A DNA stretch of 10,031 bases, taken from Deltaproteobacteria bacterium (GTDB lineage: Bacteria > Desulfobacterota > Desulfobacteria > Desulfobacterales > B30-G6). The DNA lies in contig QMMS01000160.1 of the NCBI GenBank assembly GCA_003647375.1, forward strand, positions 1 to 10,031, read 5' to 3'. This document shows, one piece after another, positions 6,260 through 10,031 of the stretch (the stretch's first letter is position 1; every line of letters starts with the position of its first letter). The position numbers and the translations under genes are program-made. The notes beneath the pieces are model-generated. The model was not told the DNA's origin. It searched no databases and was given only the letters and a program-made list of their open reading frames with translations.

Positions 6260-6306
6260 GCGCGAAGCGCTAATGTTGTCCGAAGGACAAATGACGCCCG
6301 AAGGGC
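6260..6306 (+). repeat. Array of perfect mini-hairpins with GAA triloops, copy B
   Basis: Three perfect hairpins lie in tandem on the plus strand: GCGC-GAA-GCGC (6260-6270), TTGTCC-GAA-GGACAA (6276-6290) and GCCC-GAA-GGGC (6296-6306). The third, with flanks (6293-6311), is a 19-nt exact inverted match to 2868-2886. The first, with flank (6254-6270), matches 2854-2870 at 16 of 17. The middle unit has no counterpart in array A. If ahbC and hemB are cotranscribed, this block would be in the mRNA. Confidence 0.8.
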
Positions 6307-6309
6307 ATA

Positions 6310-6340
6310 ATGACATGTCTATCTCTATGCCCCTGATAAT
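6310..6340 (+). promoter_or_regulatory. Weak candidate promoter for hemB
   Basis: ATGACA (6310-6315, five of six) and GATAAT (6335-6340, five of six) are separated by 19 bp, which is longer than ideal. The leader would be about 45 nt. The -35 box begins at the last bases of hairpin array B. Confidence 0.25.
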
Positions 6341-6390
6341 ATATTTAACAAAACAACCACTCAAAGTAAGCTAAACGTTACGGGGTTCTC

Positions 6391-7368
6391 ATGCTATTTC
6401 CAGACTATCGACCCAGGCGAATGCGTCAAAGCAGGGCGTTTCGGCGCATGATTCGTGAAACACAACTCTCTGTGGATGATCTGATACTGCCAATATTCGC
6501 CATCGGGGGTAAAAACATCAAAAATCCCATTCCATCCATGCCGGGACAGTTCCAGCTCTCCATAGACAACGTCGTCAAAGTGGCCAAAACCGTCCAGAAT
6601 CTTGATATACCGGCCATCATGTTGTTTGGCCTGCCGGACAAAAAAGATCCACTGGGAACCGGAGCTTATGCCAAAAACGGCATTGTGCAGCAGGCAATCA
6701 AGGCGGTCAAGGACAGCCATCCGGATCTGGCCGTTATTACCGATGTCTGCCTTTGTCAGTATACGGATCATGGCCATTGCGGTATCGTGGAGGGTAATAC
6801 CGTCGACAATGATGCATCGCTGGATCTGATTGCCAGAACAGCATTGTCTCATTGCCGCGCAGGGGCCGATATGGTAGCCCCTTCAGACATGATGGATGGC
6901 CGTGTCGCAGAAATAAGAAATCTCCTGGATGAGAACAATTTCAGCAGAATTCCCATCATGTCCTATGCAGCAAAATACTGCTCGGCCTATTATGGCCCCT
7001 TTCGGGAAGCGGCTGACTCCGCTCCCCAGTTTGGCGACCGCAGAACGTATCAGATGGATCCTGCCAACGCCATCGAAGCCATTCGGGAAGCAACCATGGA
7101 CATCGAGGAAGGGGCGGATATCATCATGGTGAAGCCTGCCCTGGCCTATTTGGATATAATCAACAGGATCCGGGAAGAGATCGACCTTCCTGTTGCGGCC
7201 TATAATGTCAGTGGTGAATATGCCATGATCAAGGCGGCCGAGCAGATGGGCTGGCTGGACGGCAAAAAGGTGATGATGGAAACCTTGACCGCCATTAAAC
7301 GCGCCGGCGCTGATATGATACTTACCTATTTTGCCATCGAAACTGCCGGCATATTAATGGAAAAGTAA
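6391..7368 (+). CDS. hemB: Porphobilinogen synthase (delta-aminolevulinate dehydratase)
   Basis: This 325-residue enzyme condenses two 5-aminolevulinate molecules to porphobilinogen, the first common step to siroheme, heme and corrinoids, in the cytoplasm. The length is normal. The zinc-type metal site is complete (Cys120, Cys122 and Cys130 in [14 protein letters not shown]), so this is a zinc-dependent rather than a magnesium-only form. The two Schiff-base lysines are Lys195 in SYAAKY and Lys248 in MVKP. The start at 6391 gives the usual [11 protein letters not shown] opening; its ribosome site is weak, with only a GGGG at 6380-6383. The stop codon lies inside a long palindrome that extends into the spacer. 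Position between ahbC and ahbD places it in the heme cluster, although it serves all tetrapyrroles. Confidence 0.97.
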   Translation: MLFPDYRPRRMRQSRAFRRMIRETQLSVDDLILPIFAIGGKNIKNPIPSMPGQFQLSIDNVVKVAKTVQNLDIPAIMLFGLPDKKDPLGTGAYAKNGIVQQAIKAVKDSHPDLAVITDVCLCQYTDHGHCGIVEGNTVDNDASLDLIARTALSHCRAGADMVAPSDMMDGRVAEIRNLLDENNFSRIPIMSYAAKYCSAYYGPFREAADSAPQFGDRRTYQMDPANAIEAIREATMDIEEGADIIMVKPALAYLDIINRIREEIDLPVAAYNVSGEYAMIKAAEQMGWLDGKKVMMETLTAIKRAGADMILTYFAIETAGILMEK

Positions 7369-7476
7369 AAAGCCCAATTTCTGCGTTGCACTTCATCCCG
7401 CTGTCACTCGACGTACACACAGTACGCCTCGTGACACGAGATTTGTGACGCCTTGAACTTGGACTTATTACTTTCC
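7360..7476. repeat. Near-palindrome of about 117 bp at the hemB 3' end
   Basis: The element folds on itself around a five-base loop (7417-7421). Inner arms 7402-7416 and 7422-7436 pair perfectly at the CGTAC and TGTCAC ends with a four-base internal loop. Outer arms 7360-7381 and 7455-7476 match at 18 of 22 positions. The hemB stop codon (7366-7368) is within the left arm. It has the look of a dispersed palindromic repeat or a miniature inverted-repeat element. In RNA it would form a long hairpin that could protect the hemB mRNA end or reduce read-through to ahbD. Confidence 0.7.
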
Positions 7477-7511
7477 CATCTTAGATTGTTGAATTGATCG
7501 TTTTGAATTGC

Positions 7512-7547
7512 TTTGATCTTTTTCTTTTCCGGTTTATCCGGATCAAA
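7512..7547 (+). promoter_or_regulatory. Alternative hairpins in the ahbD leader
   Basis: TTTGATC (7512-7518) is perfectly complementary to GATCAAA (7541-7547). TCCGG (7528-7532) pairs with CCGGA (7538-7542) around a TTTAT loop. The two pairings share bases 7541-7542, so they partly compete. The site ends 29 bases before the ahbD start. A regulatory role is possible but not shown. No other feature is seen in 7477-7576. Confidence 0.3.
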
Positions 7548-7576
7548 ATTTAGATTTCGTGTTTCGGATTTAAATT

Positions 7577-8704
7577 ATGGACAAAAAAAATATGCCTGCA
7601 AAAAATCATCCCCATGCTTTAAAAGAGGAGTCAAAAAGAGCGAATTTGCGCCTGGTCGCCTGGGAGATCACCAGAAACTGCAACCTGTCCTGTGTTCATT
7701 GTCGTGCATCCGCAACCATGGGTCCCTACGAGGGTGAGCTCAACACCGCCGCCTGTTTGAATCTTCTTGACCAGATACACGTGGTGGGAGACCCGATCAT
7801 TATTCTGACCGGTGGCGAGCCCTTGTTGAGATCGGATATTTTCGAGATCGCGCAGTATGGTACCGATAAGGGGCTTCGTATGGTGATGGCCCCCAACGGA
7901 ACACTCATCACCGAAGACAAGGCCCGGCAGATGGCGGACGCCGGCATAAAGAGAATCAGCATCAGCCTGGACGGAGCTACCCGGGATATTCATGACCGCT
8001 TCCGGGGCGTGGACGGCGCTTTTGACGGCGCCCTTCAGGGAATCGCCATGGCGAAAAAGGCCGGCGTTGAATTCCAGATAAACACAACCATCACAAAATC
8101 GAATCTCGACCAGATTCCCGCCATTCAGAAGCTGGTCGTGGACCTGGGTGCTGTTGCCCACCACATCTTCCTGCTGGTTCCCACCGGAAGAGGAAAATAC
8201 ATTGTGGATACGGAAATCGATGCCCAGGAGTATGAAGAAACCTTGAACTGGTTCTACGACCAGAGGGACAAGGCGCCCCTGCAGCTCAAAGCCACCTGTG
8301 CCCCTCACTATTACCGCATTCTCAGGCAACGCGCCAAAAAAGACGGGCAGAAGGTGACTTTTCAGACCCACGGCCTGGATGCTGTCAGCCGGGGATGTCT
8401 TGGGGGGGTCGGATTCTGTTTCATATCCCACACCGGCATTGTCCAACCGTGCGGCTTTCTCAATGTGGCGTGTGGTGACGTTACCCGGAAGTCGTTCCAG
8501 GAAATCTGGAACCAGTCGGATGTGTTTCTGAGACTGCGTGACTATGACTGCCTCACCGGAAAATGCGGTGACTGCGAATATAAAAAAGTCTGTGGCGGCT
8601 GTCGTGCCCGGGCATTTGAGGCAACCGGTGACTACATGACCGAGGAACCGCTGTGCAACTATGTACCCGCCTCCCGGCATCGGAAAACAGACATCATTGG
8701 TTGA
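7577..8704 (+). CDS. ahbD: AhbD, heme b synthase (radical SAM, SPASM)
   Basis: This 375-residue protein matches AhbD, which converts Fe-coproporphyrin III to heme b by oxidative decarboxylation of two propionate side chains to vinyl groups. The radical-SAM motif is Cys35-x3-Cys39-x2-Cys42, followed by GGEP at 79-82. The C-terminal half is very cysteine-rich: Cys274, 281, 292, 299, 325, 330, 333, 339, 342 and 360. The CGDC...VCGGC arrangement is a SPASM-type auxiliary Fe-S site. The start is uncertain: ATG codons at 7577 and 7592 both lack a clear Shine-Dalgarno, and the conserved part begins near residue 24 (LRLVAWE). A GAGGAG at 7625-7630 lies inside the frame but too far from an in-frame start. 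Together with AhbC this completes the last two steps of the alternative heme pathway. Confidence 0.92.
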   Translation: MDKKNMPAKNHPHALKEESKRANLRLVAWEITRNCNLSCVHCRASATMGPYEGELNTAACLNLLDQIHVVGDPIIILTGGEPLLRSDIFEIAQYGTDKGLRMVMAPNGTLITEDKARQMADAGIKRISISLDGATRDIHDRFRGVDGAFDGALQGIAMAKKAGVEFQINTTITKSNLDQIPAIQKLVVDLGAVAHHIFLLVPTGRGKYIVDTEIDAQEYEETLNWFYDQRDKAPLQLKATCAPHYYRILRQRAKKDGQKVTFQTHGLDAVSRGCLGGVGFCFISHTGIVQPCGFLNVACGDVTRKSFQEIWNQSDVFLRLRDYDCLTGKCGDCEYKKVCGGCRARAFEATGDYMTEEPLCNYVPASRHRKTDIIG

Positions 8705-8794
8705 TATTCCGGATCGAACAGGCTATTATCTCATTGTTTTTTGATTCACTTATTCTCCCCCAACGTTGACCCATTATATTTACATTACAAACAA

Positions 8795-8823
8795 TTGACA
8801 CCTCACGTTTTTTTGGTTATCCT
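8795..8823 (+). promoter_or_regulatory. Predicted promoter of the AMIN-like gene
   Basis: A perfect TTGACA (8795-8800) is followed after 17 bp by TATCCT (8818-8823, four of six). Transcription would start near 8830, giving a leader of about 64 nt to the ATG at 8894. This position argues against the longer open frame that begins upstream at 8741. Confidence 0.4.
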
Positions 8824-8893
8824 CATAAAATTGTTACACGATTGTAAGATGTCTGTTTCACGCCAACGCAAAAATTCAGGCGATAAGGACGAT

Positions 8894-9757
8894 ATGCTGC
8901 ACCCTGACAAAGCTAACGGGCAACAGGCGCACGAGCGTACTCGTGTACCCGTTATCTTGCGAGCCCTGTTGCTCGGGTTTTTTCTGGGTGTTGCGGGTCT
9001 GCCGGATCCAGCCCCGGCTGAAACAGCGCTCCTGAAAGAGGTCCGAATGGGCAACCATGGCGGGTATATACGGGTTGTGTTTGAATTTTCAGCGGCAGTT
9101 CAATATCAAGTGTCCGAAAATACTGCGGCCGGAAGCGCCTCCATACGATTCCTCGACACGACATCGGAACTTCCGGCCACGCCGATAACAAACCCGCTGG
9201 ACTGTATTGATACTGTATCGACATTCCAGGACGGAAGCCATATTGTGGCTAATCTTTTATTCGACCCAAAAGTGGCTGAGCTAAATCCGTTTACGCTCCA
9301 GAGACCAGACAGGATGGTGTTGGATGTATTTTGCAGAAAAGAACCGGTCATGGCAGATTCACGGCCCGAACCCCGGGAAATTATATCCGAACCTCAGGAT
9401 GCAACACCTGAACCCCGAGATATCGCAACCACCCCCATCCGTGATGAAGAAATAGTCTTGTTGGCAAATCCGGAACTAACGCGTCCTTCGGCCGACAAAG
9501 CTCAGTTGCCAATCGATCAGACCCGGATACCAAAAGAAATTCCAAAGAAAAAGGATAATTCCCAACAATATCTGCTCCTGCTGTTGGCAGCGATTACAGG
9601 TATCATCGTTCTTTTAATCGCACTGATCATTTTTCAAAAGAGAAGCCTTTCAGAAAGTCACGTGGCAGAGAATTCTGATGCATCAAGAGAGACTGATGAT
9701 ATGATGAACGCCATTGACACGAAGATCAAAGAAAAGCTTATGAAATATGACAAATAA
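8894..9757 (+). CDS. AMIN-domain-like envelope protein with C-terminal membrane anchor
   Basis: I read this as a 287-residue membrane-anchored envelope protein. Residues 18-36 are hydrophobic, and APA at 40-42 gives a plausible signal-peptidase site. Residues about 46-145 resemble an AMIN domain: a strand reading YIRVVFEFS, and near the end a PDRMVLDVF segment typical of that fold. AMIN domains occur in periplasmic amidases and secretin pilotins and bind envelope components. A Pro/Glu-rich linker follows (about 150-220), with EPR/EPQ repeats, then a transmembrane segment at about 226-247 and a 40-residue charged tail. No catalytic domain is attached. The start at 8894 is preferred because AAGGA (8885-8889) precedes it and a predicted promoter lies just upstream. 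The frame is open back to 8741, but that extension has no ribosome site. Function unknown; it overlaps the next gene by 11 bp. Confidence 0.65.
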   Translation: MLHPDKANGQQAHERTRVPVILRALLLGFFLGVAGLPDPAPAETALLKEVRMGNHGGYIRVVFEFSAAVQYQVSENTAAGSASIRFLDTTSELPATPITNPLDCIDTVSTFQDGSHIVANLLFDPKVAELNPFTLQRPDRMVLDVFCRKEPVMADSRPEPREIISEPQDATPEPRDIATTPIRDEEIVLLANPELTRPSADKAQLPIDQTRIPKEIPKKKDNSQQYLLLLLAAITGIIVLLIALIIFQKRSLSESHVAENSDASRETDDMMNAIDTKIKEKLMKYDK

Positions 9758-10031
9758 AAACTCAAAAGAAATCGACTTCAGCCTTTCGGATGGAGAAAAA
9801 GACGATCTCGATCAGATGATAAAGGATTTTAATCGAGAGCGTAGCACTCTTCTGGAAAGCCCGGACGATGAAAATCAGCTGAAAGTCATGAAGGATCGAT
9901 TTGAACAACTCGGTGATGTCATTCTGAAAATAAATGATCGGGTCGATTCATTGTATGAAATCATGCGGCTCATGCATCAAAAAAGCGAGATGCTCAACGC
10001 TCGAATCGATGAAATACGGGATGCCCTATAA
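9747..10031 (+). CDS. Small coiled-coil protein of unknown function
   Basis: This 94-residue protein is soluble and highly charged, with no signal peptide, cysteine or membrane segment. Residues about 16-40 are acidic and helical. Residues about 43-92 show a heptad-like pattern of Leu, Ile, Met and Val, consistent with a coiled coil (for example FEQLGDVILKINDRVDSLYEIM). I do not recognise the family. The start codon overlaps the end of the AMIN-like gene by 11 bp and has no ribosome site of its own, which points to translational coupling and possibly a shared complex: the partner's cytoplasmic tail would be in the same compartment. The stop codon is the last three bases of the window, so the gene is complete. 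Confidence 0.7.
   Translation: MTNKNSKEIDFSLSDGEKDDLDQMIKDFNRERSTLLESPDDENQLKVMKDRFEQLGDVILKINDRVDSLYEIMRLMHQKSEMLNARIDEIRDAL

Noticed and set aside
7631..8680. Open frame of 349 codons on the minus strand opposite ahbD
   Set aside because: It lies wholly antisense to a gene with all AhbD cysteine motifs, its translation resembles no family I know, and long antisense frames are common opposite GC-rich codon use.
8741..8893. N-terminal extension of the AMIN-like protein
   Set aside because: It would start before the predicted promoter (8795-8823), lacks a ribosome site and would bury the signal peptide some 70 residues into the protein.
1..10031. tRNA, rRNA, complete insertion sequence or prophage genes
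   Set aside because: No cloverleaf, rRNA-like segment, transposase, integrase or phage protein could be recognised on either strand.

Overview
The window reads as a chromosomal segment of a sulfate-reducing bacterium of the Desulfobacterota (Desulfobacteria-like). The main reason is a pair of radical-SAM proteins that match AhbC and AhbD of the siroheme-dependent (alternative) heme pathway. They flank hemB, an arrangement expected in sulfate reducers. Base composition is moderate, spacers are AT-rich, and nearly every spacer carries a structured repeat. Taxonomy is inferred from gene content only.

Layout. Positions 1-343 hold no convincing gene, but contain a good sigma70-type promoter and overlapping hairpins. 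A MaoC/PhaJ-like hotdog hydratase (344-817) follows, then a hairpin-forming spacer, then an HU/IHF-family DNA-binding protein (1091-1366). A strong bidirectional terminator (1468-1509) separates HU from serB, which runs on the minus strand (1503-2675, TTG start, two ACT domains plus a HAD phosphatase). From 2809 to 3007 lies a non-coding array of small perfect hairpins and an AT-rich repeat. A 582-residue ClpX-like AAA+ unfoldase without the zinc-binding domain and with a long C-terminal extension follows (3072-4820), its start codon only about 10 bases after a consensus -10 box. Then come ahbC (4999-6183), a second inverted copy of the hairpin/AT-rich module (6212-6306), hemB (6391-7368), a near-palindrome of about 117 bp that includes the hemB stop codon (7360-7476), and ahbD (7577-8704). 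The window closes with an AMIN-domain-like envelope protein with a C-terminal membrane anchor (8894-9757), overlapping by 11 bp a small coiled-coil protein of unknown role (9747-10031).

How the genes work together. HemB makes porphobilinogen, the common tetrapyrrole precursor. AhbC and AhbD carry out the last two steps from 12,18-didecarboxysiroheme to heme b. AhbA/AhbB and the other early enzymes are not in the window. The three heme genes are co-directional but separated by spacers of about 207 bp, each with its own repeat and possible promoter, so they look like a cluster rather than a tight operon. The ClpX-like protein is upstream in the same orientation; a link to tetrapyrrole enzymes is only a hypothesis.

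The most unusual non-coding signal is the pair of mini-hairpin arrays. In each, every triloop reads G-N-A on the same strand. The two copies are inverted, share segments of 28, 19 and 17 nt, and have their units in a different order.
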